The translations under genes and the position numbers were made by a program. Positions 52,371 to 61,078 of a DNA stretch of 64,000 bases are shown here, in pieces. Below the pieces are notes generated by a model. The model had not been told where the DNA came from. It saw only the letters and a list, made by a program, of their open reading frames with translations, and searched no databases. Source of the DNA: Azospirillum sp051124815. Lineage in GTDB: Bacteria; Pseudomonadota; Alphaproteobacteria; Azospirillales; Azospirillaceae. The DNA is taken from NCBI RefSeq assembly GCF_051124815.1, contig NZ_CP118492.1, positions 186,001-250,000 on the forward strand, in the 5' to 3' direction. Position 1 is the stretch's first letter, and each line of letters begins with the position of its first letter.

Positions 52371-54978
52371 AGCCGGCAGCCGACAGCAGCGCCTCGGCAT
52401 CGGCGACGGACAGCGGCCGGGCGAACAGGTAGCCCTGAGCATAGTCGCAGCCGACCCGGGTGACGACCTCCCGCTCCGCCTCGGTCTCAATCCCTTCGGC
52501 GACGACCTCCAGCCCGATGCGGTGGGCCAGTTCAACGATGCCGCGCAGCAGCGATTCCTGCCTGGGATCGGTGCCGAGCGCGCTGATGAAGCTCTTGTCG
52601 ATCTTCAGCACGTCGAAGGGCAAACGGCTGAGCTGCGACAGCGAGGAGTAGCCGGTGCCGAAATCGTCCATGCACAGCGCCACCCCAAGCGCATGGAAGC
52701 GCTCCAGAATGGCGCGGGCCTGATCGTGGTCGGTGACGATCATGCTCTCCGTCACCTCGATCTTCAGCCCGTCGGTGCGGCCATCGGCCAGGAAGGCGAG
52801 CATGTCGTCGACATAGCGTTCGTCCAGCATCTGGCGCGCCGACAAATTGACGTTGACGGTCAGGCCGGCCCCTCCCGCCGTCCGGCGCCAGCGGGCGAGC
52901 TGATCCACCGCCCGTTCCAGCACATGGCGGCCGAGCGGCAGGATCTGGCCCGTTTCCTCGGCGATGGGGATGAATTGCGCCGGACTGACGAAGCCGAGGT
53001 CGGGGTGACGCCAGCGCACCAGGGCTTCGAAGCCGGCAAGCCGAGCGTCGGGCAGCGACAGGATGGGCTGGTAGACCAGGAAGATGTCGCCGGCCTCCAG
53101 CGCCGGGGTCAGATCGCGTTCCAGGCGGCTGCGGATCAGGATCGCCTCGCGCAGGGAGGCGTCGAACAGCACGGTGCGCCCCTTGCCGTGTTCCTTGGCA
53201 CGGTAGAGCGCGATGTCGGCGTCACGCAGCAGGCTGTCCGGATCGTCGCTGGTGCCGTCATCGACCGCCAGACCGATGCTGAGCCCGACCCGCAGTTCCA
53301 TGCCGCCGGCCGGGAGCGGGCTTTGGAAGGCGGTCTCCAGCGCTTGTGCACGGGCAATCGCCGCCTCGCGGCCGGCGGGGACCGTCACGACGAATTCGTC
53401 GCCGCCCAACCGGGCGACGAACTCCCCCGGCTCCAGCAGGGCGGCGATCCGCTCCGCCGTCGCCACCAGCACGCGGTCGCCGACGGCATGGCCGAGACTG
53501 TCGTTGACCAGCTTGAAGCCGTCGAGATCGAGGAACAGCAGCGCCAGATCGCTCCGCTCGCCGTCCTTCGCCGCCTGCCGGTCGCGCAGCCAGCGGACCA
53601 GATACGCGCGGTTGGGCAGGCCGGTCAGGAAATCGTGGGTGGCTTGATGGACCAGCCGCGCCTCGTAGGATTTGCGGTCGCTGATGTCGGCTGCGGAGCC
53701 GGCCAGCCGCGCCACCCGGCCGTCCGGACCCGCGGCGACGATGCCGTGCAGGTGGAGCCAGCCGGTGCCGTGCTGCAGCACCCCGCCCTCTTCCCCGGCA
53801 CTTGGCGGCAGGACGCGGAACTCCACGTCGAAGCTGGCGCCGTCCGCCCCCTGTTCGCCCTGGCGGATCGCCGAGAGCACGGCGTGCCGGTCTTCGGGAT
53901 GGACGTGAGCCAGCAAAGCGGCAAGGCCGGGTTCGCCGCCGGCGGCCGGGAGATGAAGCATCTGGCGCAGGCGGGGCGACAGGAACAGGTCGCCGCTGTC
54001 CAGATCCCAATCCCACAGGCCGTCGTTGGTGGCGGCGGCAGCCATGGCATAGCGGCGCTCGCTCTCACCCAGCCGGCGGCTCTTCTCCTCTATGGCGGCG
54101 AACAGGCCGCGCAGGGCGACCCGGCTGTCCTCCAGGCTGCGGCCGAGCAGGCCCAGCTCGTCGTGGCTGAAGCCGCCATCCGCCCTGCCCGCCTTGCCCC
54201 GACCCTGGAACGGGCGGTCGAGGTCGCGGCGGGCCAGCCGGCGGGCATCCTCCACCAGACGGCCGAGCGGGCCGACGATGCGGCTGCGGGTGAACCACAC
54301 CGCGGCGCCGGCCAGCCCCAGGACCAGCACGGCGATGATGCCGCCGCCGACCGCCATCAGCCGCTGCAGGGCTTCGATGTCGTCCAGCGTGGCGGCGGTC
54401 AGACGGGCACGCTGCGCGCTCAGATGGCTGTTCAGCGCCGCCAGCCCCTTCACCGCGTCGCGGCGGCAGGCGTCGAAGGCGTCCGCCGGGATGGCCGCCG
54501 CCGGATCCTCCATCTGCACCTGGATGGCGTCGAGGAAGGCGGCGATTGCGGCGATGGCCCGTGCCTCGCTCTCGCTGGGGGTGACGATGTCGCGGTAGAT
54601 CTCCAGATTGGCGCGCGACAGGCCAAGCGCTCGGTCCAGTGCCGCATGGTCGGAGGCGCCGCTGCCCGCCCCCTCGCGGTAACGATCGATGACGCCGCCG
54701 AGGCCGAGATGCCCGCGCAGTTCCGACAGCGCGTCGGATTTGGTCGCGGCCTGCAGGTCATAGTCGCGCCAGCCTTCGGCCACCGCGCCCATGCCCTGCA
54801 TCAACTGCAGCCCGACCGCCAGCATCACCGCCAGACAGACGACCAGCGCCGCCGCCAGAAGCAGCGCCGAACGCGCGATGGTCAGGGTCCGTCGGCCCGA
54901 GCCTGTGACTGAACCGGCAGTGGCTTGGGATAACGTGCCGGCGGTGGCCCCGGTGTCCTCGCTGACGATGTCGCTCAC
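52348..54978 (-). CDS. Membrane GGDEF-EAL protein with PAS, HAMP and a sensor shared with the adjacent chemoreceptor
   Basis: An 876-residue c-di-GMP enzyme. A transmembrane helix lies at about 36-60, a periplasmic sensor at 60-205, a second helix at 209-229, HAMP at 230-285, PAS at 305-435, GGDEF at 525-529 (intact RLGGDEF) and EAL at 651-653 with FEALVRWRHP, VTESMI, MDDFGTGYSSL, KIDKSF and AEGIET all present. I see no RxxD inhibitory site before GGDEF. Both activities look possible. The start is a GTG at 54978 with GGGAAGGG upstream. The sensor motif W-x2-YDL-x-A at 70-97 is repeated in the neighbouring chemoreceptor, 34 bp upstream. Confidence 0.92.
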   Translation of the reverse strand: MSDIVSEDTGATAGTLSQATAGSVTGSGRRTLTIARSALLLAAALVVCLAVMLAVGLQLMQGMGAVAEGWRDYDLQAATKSDALSELRGHLGLGGVIDRYREGAGSGASDHAALDRALGLSRANLEIYRDIVTPSESEARAIAAIAAFLDAIQVQMEDPAAAIPADAFDACRRDAVKGLAALNSHLSAQRARLTAATLDDIEALQRLMAVGGGIIAVLVLGLAGAAVWFTRSRIVGPLGRLVEDARRLARRDLDRPFQGRGKAGRADGGFSHDELGLLGRSLEDSRVALRGLFAAIEEKSRRLGESERRYAMAAAATNDGLWDWDLDSGDLFLSPRLRQMLHLPAAGGEPGLAALLAHVHPEDRHAVLSAIRQGEQGADGASFDVEFRVLPPSAGEEGGVLQHGTGWLHLHGIVAAGPDGRVARLAGSAADISDRKSYEARLVHQATHDFLTGLPNRAYLVRWLRDRQAAKDGERSDLALLFLDLDGFKLVNDSLGHAVGDRVLVATAERIAALLEPGEFVARLGGDEFVVTVPAGREAAIARAQALETAFQSPLPAGGMELRVGLSIGLAVDDGTSDDPDSLLRDADIALYRAKEHGKGRTVLFDASLREAILIRSRLERDLTPALEAGDIFLVYQPILSLPDARLAGFEALVRWRHPDLGFVSPAQFIPIAEETGQILPLGRHVLERAVDQLARWRRTAGGAGLTVNVNLSARQMLDERYVDDMLAFLADGRTDGLKIEVTESMIVTDHDQARAILERFHALGVALCMDDFGTGYSSLSQLSRLPFDVLKIDKSFISALGTDPRQESLLRGIVELAHRIGLEVVAEGIETEAEREVVTRVGCDYAQGYLFARPLSVADAEALLSAAGSTALPAP

Positions 54979-55012
54979 GCCGCCCTTCCCTCTTCCCCCG
55001 ACCCGCCGGAAA

Positions 55013-56731
55013 TCACGCGCGCAACGCTTTCGAGAAGCTTTGCGCAGCCCCTTCCAGCCGCTTGGTCTCGCTGCCGAGCGATTGTGCGGCGGAGAACATG
55101 CTTTCCGCAACCGCGCCGGCCTGTTCGGCGGCCTGTGCAACCTCGGAAATCGCGGCGCTGACCGCGCCGGCCGTGCCGGCCGTCTCCTGGATGTTGCGGG
55201 CGATCTCGCGCGTCGCCTCGTCCTGCTGGGTGACGGCGTCGGCGATCTCCTGCGCCATGCGGCAGACCTGCTCCAGGCTGCCGCCGATTCCCTGGATTGC
55301 GCCGACGGCGCCATCGGTGGCGCTGCGGATGGTCGCGATCTGCTGGGTGATGTCCTCGGTCGCCCGCGCGGTCTGGTTGGCGAGGTTCTTGACCTCCTGC
55401 GCCACCACGGCGAAACCCTTGCCGGCCTCTCCGGCGCGGGCCGCCTCGATGGTGGCGTTCAGCGCAAGCAGGTTGGTCTGGCTGGCGATGGCGTTGATCA
55501 GCCCAACCACCTCGCCGATCCGCTGCACCGCTTCCGCCAGGCTGGCGACGGTGGCGGAGGAGCGGTCGGCCTGCTCGACCGCCGCCGTGGTCATGGCGAC
55601 CGACCCGCGCACCCGCTGGCCGATCTCGGCGATGGAGGCCGACAGTTCCTCGGTGGCGGCGGCGACGGCCTGGACGGTCCCGGCGGTGCGGGCGGCGGCG
55701 GCAGAGACCTCCTGGGTGCCGCCGATGGTCCGGCTGGAGGATTGCGCCAGTTCCTGTCCGGTGTGGTGCAGCGTGCCGGCCCGGCCGGCAAGGGCGGCGG
55801 CCAGCGCGCCGATTTCCGCCTCGAAGGAACGGAGGTTACGTTCCAGCTCCTCCTGACGTTTGCGCGCCTGTTCGGCTTCGGCGCGTTCACGGTCGCCCGC
55901 CGCGCGCAGCCGGACCAGCCCGTCGCGGAACACCCCGACGGTGCCGGCCATGGCGCCGATCTCGTCGCGGTGACCGACCGACGGCACTGCACTCTCCAGA
56001 TCGCCGCCGGCCAGCCGTTCCATGTAGGCGGCCAGCCGGGCCAGAGGATGGACGATGCGGCGATGGGTAAACCACAGGAACAGCCCGGCGATGGCGACCA
56101 GCAGCACCAACGCCACGCCGCCGCCGGTCATCACCGTGCCGTTCAAGGCGGCGATGCCCTGACGGTTGGCTTCGCCGAGAGCGGCACGCGCCCGCGTCAG
56201 CTCGCCGTTCAGCGTCCGCATGGCGGCCACCGCCGGCGCGGTGTCGAGCGCGGCGGTCCGGGCCAGCCGGTCGAGCGGAGTGTGCGCCGCCACCGCGGCT
56301 TCCGCGGCGGTCAGCTTGGTCTCCATCTGCGCCAGCGCCGCGGCGACGGTGTCGAGCGCCGCGCCTTCGGCCGTGGTCAGCTCACCGGCGTAGCGGTAGA
56401 CCTCCAGATTGGCGGTGGCGGATTTCAGGCTCTGCCGCATCTCTGCTGCGCGGGCCGGGTCGCCGGTCAGCAGATAGTCGCCGAACCGGTGGATCACCCC
56501 GCCGAACCCAAGCGCCCCGCGGAGGTCGGACAGGGCGTCGGCCTTGGCCGCAGCCCCCAGGTCATAGGCATTCCATCGCTCGTCCACCTGCCGGATGCCC
56601 TGCACGGTGACGATGCTGACCGCCAGGACCAGCAGCAGCACGGCGACCAGCCCGGATGAGAGAAGCCATCCAAGCTGGGCGATTCGCCGATGGGCGCGGG
56701 AATCGGAAGTGGCGGGATGCGTGGTGGTCAT
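55013..56731 (-). CDS. Methyl-accepting chemotaxis protein with unusual periplasmic sensor
   Basis: A 572-residue chemoreceptor: transmembrane helix at about 24-45, periplasmic sensor at 46-200, second helix at 202-222, HAMP, and a signalling domain with the hairpin ASQTNLLALNATIEAARAGE near residues 417-437. The sensor motif W-x2-YDL-x-AA-x-K-x-DAL-x2-LRG-x-LG-x-GGVI (53-80) recurs in the GGDEF-EAL protein. The ATG at 56731 overlaps the DoxX stop by 4 bp, so it is translated as part of the bufferin operon. No C-terminal CheR-binding pentapeptide is visible. Confidence 0.93.
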   Translation of the reverse strand: MTTTHPATSDSRAHRRIAQLGWLLSSGLVAVLLLVLAVSIVTVQGIRQVDERWNAYDLGAAAKADALSDLRGALGFGGVIHRFGDYLLTGDPARAAEMRQSLKSATANLEVYRYAGELTTAEGAALDTVAAALAQMETKLTAAEAAVAAHTPLDRLARTAALDTAPAVAAMRTLNGELTRARAALGEANRQGIAALNGTVMTGGGVALVLLVAIAGLFLWFTHRRIVHPLARLAAYMERLAGGDLESAVPSVGHRDEIGAMAGTVGVFRDGLVRLRAAGDRERAEAEQARKRQEELERNLRSFEAEIGALAAALAGRAGTLHHTGQELAQSSSRTIGGTQEVSAAAARTAGTVQAVAAATEELSASIAEIGQRVRGSVAMTTAAVEQADRSSATVASLAEAVQRIGEVVGLINAIASQTNLLALNATIEAARAGEAGKGFAVVAQEVKNLANQTARATEDITQQIATIRSATDGAVGAIQGIGGSLEQVCRMAQEIADAVTQQDEATREIARNIQETAGTAGAVSAAISEVAQAAEQAGAVAESMFSAAQSLGSETKRLEGAAQSFSKALRA

Positions 56732-57249
56732 GGGCGATCTCCTTGGCGGCGGCTGAAGCGAAGGAGCCAGTGGTCGAGCGACAGCCGTCCGCCGCCACGC
56801 AGGATCAGGCCGGTGAGCAGCAGCATCCAGAAGTAATGCTGCGGGTTGCTGAAAGCCGGGTTTTCCGCACCCAGCACGAACTGGATCACCAGCGCCATCG
56901 CCAGCAGCGGCACTGCCGCCAGCCGCGTCGCCAGCCCCAGCACAAGCAGGACCGGCATGGTCAGTTCGGTGGCTGCGGCCAGCAGTGCCGCGACGTCCGC
57001 AGGCAGCAGGGGCACCCGGTATTCCTCTTGGAACAGGAAGAGCGTCGCCTGCCAGTCGCCGATCTTCTGCATGCCGGAGCGGAAGAAGATCGGCGCCATC
57101 GTCAGCCGGATCGCAAGGTCGAGCAGCGGTACGGCATTGCGGTCGAGCCATCCGGCGATGTGATCGCGGATCTCCGGCAGTCGGCCGAACCGGGCGGGGG
57201 GCTGCCCGAACCTCGCGGACGATGACCGCGGCAATGGCGATGAGGTCAT
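56728..57249 (-). CDS. DoxX family membrane protein of the bufferin operon
   Basis: A 173-residue protein with four hydrophobic helices (VPLLDLAIRLTMAPIFFRSGMQKIGDW, AALLAAATELTMPVLLVLGLATRLAAVPLLAMALVIQFVLG, HYFWMLLLTGLILRGG). DoxX proteins commonly close bufA-B-C operons. The role is not established; quinone or redox coupling has been suggested for the family. It overlaps bufC and the chemoreceptor gene by 4 bp each. Confidence 0.88.
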   Translation of the reverse strand: MTSSPLPRSSSARFGQPPARFGRLPEIRDHIAGWLDRNAVPLLDLAIRLTMAPIFFRSGMQKIGDWQATLFLFQEEYRVPLLPADVAALLAAATELTMPVLLVLGLATRLAAVPLLAMALVIQFVLGAENPAFSNPQHYFWMLLLTGLILRGGGRLSLDHWLLRFSRRQGDRP

Positions 57250-58070
57250 GGGTCGATCCCTTCAGGTCGGGTGAAGGCGGGTCCGGTGACGGATGGCGGC
57301 CGGTCGAGCGCGAAGCCGGCCAGCAGGCGGTTCTGCAGCAGAAGCGCCAGCAGGGATTGCAGGTCGGCGCCGGCAGAGGCCTCGTCCCCAGCCGCCTCGT
57401 CCAGGGTGGCGCCGGCCAGCAGCCGGCACGCCAGCGCGCCATTGGCCGCGGTCAGGCGGGCGCAGCGCACCTCGCCTCCGACGCCGTCGTCGCCATCGAC
57501 AGGGCTGCGGCCGACCAGCACCGCTTCCGGCTCCGGCAGCGGGACGGCGCCACCGTCCTTCCACAGCGCATGGATGGTCCAGCCCGACCGCACCAGCCGC
57601 AGCGAGGGGTGCGGAACCAGCCGCAGGGATCCCGCCTGTTCCGGCGGGATGGCGGCGAGCCGGGCGAGGTCGAGTGGTTCGGCATCGGCGGCGAACAGCG
57701 CCTCGTGCATCGCCCAGTCGAGCCGGGCGAGATCGGGCGCCCAGGGTGGATTGCCGCCGGCCGCATCCAGGCCGTCCAGCCAGTCGGCGAAGCCGGCGCC
57801 ATAGCTCCACAGCATCGGCAGGCGGGGCGGCGCCTCCGCCACGAACCGGCAGGCGAGCGCGGTGAAGCGCTCCTCTCCCAGGGCTCGGCACAGGGTGGGA
57901 TGGGCATGGCCAAGGACGGCGGCCAGCGATCCCATCACCGTGTTGCGGTAGACGGCCAGCCGCCCGGCCGGCAGCTCCCGCCGCAGCGCCCCGGCGACGG
58001 TCGGATCGCCCCGCAGCAGAAAAGCGGCGAAGTCGCGCTGTAGTCCCGCCAGTTTCACGTCAGCCGGCAC
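57246..58070 (-). CDS. bufC: BufC-type DUF2063 protein (partner of the DUF692 oxidase)
   Basis: A 274-residue protein with the DUF2063 N-terminal domain (LAGLQRDFAAFLLRGD, RLAVYRNTVMGSLAAVLGHAHPTLCRALGEERFTALA). In characterised systems this protein partners the DUF692 multinuclear iron enzyme and delivers the precursor peptide. It overlaps bufB by 11 bp and DoxX by 4 bp. The C-terminal half is poorly conserved and rich in Ala and Leu. Confidence 0.88.
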   Translation of the reverse strand: MPADVKLAGLQRDFAAFLLRGDPTVAGALRRELPAGRLAVYRNTVMGSLAAVLGHAHPTLCRALGEERFTALACRFVAEAPPRLPMLWSYGAGFADWLDGLDAAGGNPPWAPDLARLDWAMHEALFAADAEPLDLARLAAIPPEQAGSLRLVPHPSLRLVRSGWTIHALWKDGGAVPLPEPEAVLVGRSPVDGDDGVGGEVRCARLTAANGALACRLLAGATLDEAAGDEASAGADLQSLLALLLQNRLLAGFALDRPPSVTGPAFTRPEGIDP

Positions 58071-58953
58071 AATGGACCTCCGGCATTTTCAGCTTCTGCA
58101 TCGTCGCATCGAGCAGCCGTTGCGCCCTGCCCGCCTCGTCCAGCAGTCCGTCGAGCGGCGGCAGGTCGTTGTCCCATTCGATCAGCACCGGCCGCGGGCC
58201 GATGCGCTCCAGCACCTCGGCGTAGAGACCCATCACGGCGGCGCCGACGGCGCTGCCATGGTCGTCGACCAGCAGTTCCTCGCCGCCGATGGTCATGCGG
58301 GTGTGACCGGCCAGATGCAGTTCGCCGACCGCGTCCGCCGGGATGGCGTCGAGCCACGCCGACCGGTCGAAGCCGAGATTGACCGACGAGACGTAGAGGT
58401 TGTTGACGTCCAGCAGCAGGCCGCAGCCGGTGCGGGCCGCCAGTTCCGCCAGGAATTCGGATTCGGGAATGGTGCTGTCGGCGAAGGCGATGCAGGCCGC
58501 CGGATTCTCGACCAGGATGCGCCGGCCGAAGACGTCCTGGGCATGGTCGATGTTGCGGCGGACCCGCTCCAGGCTGTCCTCGGTATAGGGCAGCGGCAGC
58601 AGATCGTTGAGGTAGGTCGCGTCCGTGACGCTCCAGGACAGGTGTTCGGAGATCAGCCCCGGTTCCAGCCGGTCGTAGAGCGCGCGCAGCCGCATCAAAT
58701 GGTCGGGATCGAGACCGCCTGCGCTGCCCAGCGACAGGCCGACGCCGTGGCAGCTGACCGGCCGGTCGCGTCGGACCCGTAGGATGCCGGCGAGGCGAGG
58801 CCCGCCCGGAACCAGGTAATTCTCCGGATGAATCTCGACCCAGGGGATCGGGGAGCCGGCCGCGACGAACGCCTCCCGGTGCGGCTCGCGCAGGCCGATG
58901 CCGGCGGCGACCGGCACCAGCCGGGGAAGCGTGGAGGACGCCGCCGCGGCCAT
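58060..58953 (-). CDS. bufB: BufB-type DUF692 multinuclear non-heme iron enzyme
   Basis: A 297-residue TIM-barrel protein of the MNIO (DUF692) family, which modifies cysteines of small peptides. Probable metal ligands are visible: Glu in EIHPENYL, His in CHGVGLSLG, Glu and His in ISEHLSW, Glu in VENPA, Asp in LLDVNNLYVS, His in LHLAGH, Asp/His in VDDHGSAV and Glu in LIEWDND. In bufferin systems it converts cysteines to thiooxazole-type groups that bind copper. The gene begins 4 bp after bufA and overlaps bufC. Confidence 0.92.
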   Translation of the reverse strand: MAAAASSTLPRLVPVAAGIGLREPHREAFVAAGSPIPWVEIHPENYLVPGGPRLAGILRVRRDRPVSCHGVGLSLGSAGGLDPDHLMRLRALYDRLEPGLISEHLSWSVTDATYLNDLLPLPYTEDSLERVRRNIDHAQDVFGRRILVENPAACIAFADSTIPESEFLAELAARTGCGLLLDVNNLYVSSVNLGFDRSAWLDAIPADAVGELHLAGHTRMTIGGEELLVDDHGSAVGAAVMGLYAEVLERIGPRPVLIEWDNDLPPLDGLLDEAGRAQRLLDATMQKLKMPEVHCAG

Positions 58954-58957
58954 CGCC

Positions 58958-59260
58958 TCAGCCCTTCTTCTTCGGGTTGGCGCCGTCGAACGGCTTCAGC
59001 GATCCCATTTCCGTCTCGCAGGTGCCGGCCTTCACAAGCTTCCAGTCGCCGCCGTCATAGGTCAGGCTGGTGTTGCCGGCGCAGGAATGCAGGCCCTTGG
59101 CGTGAGCACAGCCATTCTCGCCCGGCTTGGCGATGCCATAGCATTTCTCCATGTTGGACTGCGCGGCGGCCGGGCCGGCCATCAGGGTCAGGGCGCCCGC
59201 CAGCGCGCCGGCGATGGGGAGCAGGGCCAAGGTCTTGGTGGCGGTCTTGGTCGCGGTCAT
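58958..59260 (-). CDS. bufA: Bufferin precursor peptide (DUF2282)
   Basis: A 100-residue secreted peptide. The signal peptide has a hydrophobic core (LALLPIAGALAGALTLMAGP) and a likely cut after AAA at about residue 33. The mature part has four cysteines at 40, 51, 60 and 81 in the arrangement MEKCYGIAKPG...GCAHAKGLHSCAG...AGTCETEMG, the bufferin pattern. Bufferins are modified by BufB/BufC and bind copper in the periplasm. AGAGGA stands upstream of the ATG at 59260. The gene is the natural first gene of the operon; its promoter must lie in or beyond the 71-bp gap after the peroxiredoxin. Confidence 0.93.
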   Translation of the reverse strand: MTATKTATKTLALLPIAGALAGALTLMAGPAAAQSNMEKCYGIAKPGENGCAHAKGLHSCAGNTSLTYDGGDWKLVKAGTCETEMGSLKPFDGANPKKKG

Positions 59261-59331
59261 GGACGGATTCCTCTCTGCATGGATGGGCCGGCCGCGGGGG
59301 ATGGCCGGTTGCTTGGAATGGCCGGCGTCGG

Positions 59332-59997
59332 TCAGGACACCGGCACGCGGTCGTGCAGCAGGTCGACGAGCGCCTGCGGCTCCGGGCGTTGGGTGAAGTC
59401 GGCGTCGATGGCGGCGAAGCGGACGACGCCGCTTGGCGACAGCAGGTAGGTCGCCGGGATCGGCAGCTGCCAGGGCTCCCCGGGCGGTCGGCCCTGGCGG
59501 GCGTTAAGGTCGAGCCCGCGGTCGCGGTAGAGGTCGCGCAGTTCGTCCGGCACACGGAAGACGAGGCCATAGCTGCGCGCTACCACCGCACCACGGTCGG
59601 ACAGGATGTCGAAATCGAGCGCGTTGCGCTCCGCCAGCGTCAGGCTGTGGTCCGGCAGTTCGGGCGATACCGCGACCAGCCGGGCGCCGCCGGCGGTCAA
59701 CTGCGGCAACGCCATCTGCATGGCCCTGAGTTGGGCGCAACAATAGGGACACCATTCGCCGCGGTAGAACAGCAGGACAACCGGCCCCCGCTCCAGCGTC
59801 TCGTAAAGGGATACGGTCCGGCCGAGCTGGTTGGGCAAGGCGAAGTCCGGCGCCTGGAGTCCGGGGCGCAGCGCCCCCAGCTCGACCCCGCGCGCCTTCA
59901 GGTCGGCGATCACCCGGTCCATCATCGCCATCACCCCCGGCGGCAGGGTCTTTCCGGCCTGCGCCCGGATGGTGCGGAGTTGGCGTTGAAGACGCAT
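59332..59997 (-). CDS. AhpC/TSA-family peroxiredoxin
   Basis: A 221-residue thioredoxin-fold protein. LQAPDFALPNQLGRTVSLYETLERGPVVLLFYRGEWCPYC carries the active-site region with a CPYC pair in the position of the peroxidatic cysteine, which resembles the peroxiredoxin-like group (AhpC/TSA) rather than classic 2-Cys AhpC. An N-terminal helical extension of about 45 residues precedes it. The ATG at 59997 was chosen; a longer frame would cross the divergent promoter region. It lies 71 bp upstream of bufA on the same strand and is divergent from a LysR regulator. Confidence 0.87.
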   Translation of the reverse strand: MRLQRQLRTIRAQAGKTLPPGVMAMMDRVIADLKARGVELGALRPGLQAPDFALPNQLGRTVSLYETLERGPVVLLFYRGEWCPYCCAQLRAMQMALPQLTAGGARLVAVSPELPDHSLTLAERNALDFDILSDRGAVVARSYGLVFRVPDELRDLYRDRGLDLNARQGRPPGEPWQLPIPATYLLSPSGVVRFAAIDADFTQRPEPQALVDLLHDRVPVS

Positions 59998-60082
59998 CGG
60001 GCAATTCCCTGTCGGCGTGTCCGTTGATCCGATCCTGTCAAAAGCCGGACTTGCGAAACATAGGGGGACACGCACAATATCT

Positions 60083-60097
60083 TTGCGCAGAACGCAA
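60083..60097. promoter_or_regulatory. LysR-type operator between peroxiredoxin and LysR genes
   Basis: TTGCG-N5-CGCAA is a perfect 5-5-5 inverted repeat in the 145-bp divergent gap, 46 bp before the LysR ATG and 86 bp from the peroxiredoxin ATG. The T-N11-A-like form and position suit binding by the adjacent LysR protein. Confidence 0.6.
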
Positions 60098-60142
60098 GAA
60101 TGCGCCCGGTCCAAATGGGCCGATCGGATTATGGGGGACGGC

Positions 60143-61078
60143 ATGGACCGGCTGGACGATCTGACGGTGCTGGTTGAGGTGGTGGACAGCGGCAGCCTGT
60201 CGGCGGCGGCGGAACGCCTCGGACTGTCGGCATCGGCGATCAGCCGGCGGATCGCCCAGATGGAGAATCGGCTCGGCACCCGGCTGCTGGCGCGCACGAC
60301 GCGGCGGATCGCGCTGACCGATGCCGGCGCCACCTTCTGCCTGCGGGCCCGCGCCATCCTGGCGGCGCTGGACGAGGCCGAGCAGTCGCTGACCGAGATG
60401 GGCGAGGAGCCGCGCGGCACGCTGCGAGTCACCATACCGGTGATGTTCGGCCAGATGCGGGTGGCGCCGCTGCTGCCTTCATACCTGCGCCGTTACCCCG
60501 GCGTATCGCTGGAGGCCAGCCTGAGCGACCGGGTGCAGCGGCTGATCGACGACGGGTTCGATCTGGCGATCCGCGCCGGGCGGCTGGCCGATTCCACCCT
60601 GATCGCCCGCCGCTTACGGCCACTGCGCCGCCATGTGGTGGCCAGCCCGGACTATCTGGAGCGCCGGGGCGTGCCGCAATCGCCATCCGACCTCGCCCGC
60701 CACGATTGCCTGACGCTGCTGTCGGGCTCCGGCCGGACGGAGTGGGAGTTCCTGGTCAGCGACCGGCGCGAAATCCTGCGTCCGGCCGGCGGCTTCCAGA
60801 CCGACAGCCTGTGGCTGCTGCGCCATGCCGCGGTTGGCGGGCTGGGGCTGGCGCGGCTGGCCGATTTCATCGTCGAGGACGACATCCGCGCCGGCCGCCT
60901 GATTCCGGTCCTGACGGAGCTGGAGGTGACGGACGAAGCCATCCATGCCGTCTATCCGGCGACCCGCCATGTCTCGCCGAAAGTGCGCAGCTTCATCGAA
61001 CATCTGCTGGCCGGGCTGAACGGATCGGGAGCCACGGCTCCGTCCGCCCCCTCGGCGTCCGCGGACGCAGGGTCATGA
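60143..61078 (+). CDS. LysR family transcriptional regulator
   Basis: A 311-residue regulator. The N-terminal winged helix is DDLTVLVEVVDSGSLSAAAERLGLSASAISRRIAQMENRLGTRLLART. The effector domain (about 90-295) contains GTLRVTIPVMFGQMRVAPLLPSYLRRYPGVSLEASLSDR and FDLAIRAGRLADSTLIARRL, the CrgA/AaeR-like group. The start at 60143 has a GGGGGA element just upstream; an ATG at 60017 would extend the protein with non-family sequence. Divergent orientation suggests control of the peroxiredoxin gene. Confidence 0.92.
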   Translation: MDRLDDLTVLVEVVDSGSLSAAAERLGLSASAISRRIAQMENRLGTRLLARTTRRIALTDAGATFCLRARAILAALDEAEQSLTEMGEEPRGTLRVTIPVMFGQMRVAPLLPSYLRRYPGVSLEASLSDRVQRLIDDGFDLAIRAGRLADSTLIARRLRPLRRHVVASPDYLERRGVPQSPSDLARHDCLTLLSGSGRTEWEFLVSDRREILRPAGGFQTDSLWLLRHAAVGGLGLARLADFIVEDDIRAGRLIPVLTELEVTDEAIHAVYPATRHVSPKVRSFIEHLLAGLNGSGATAPSAPSASADAGS

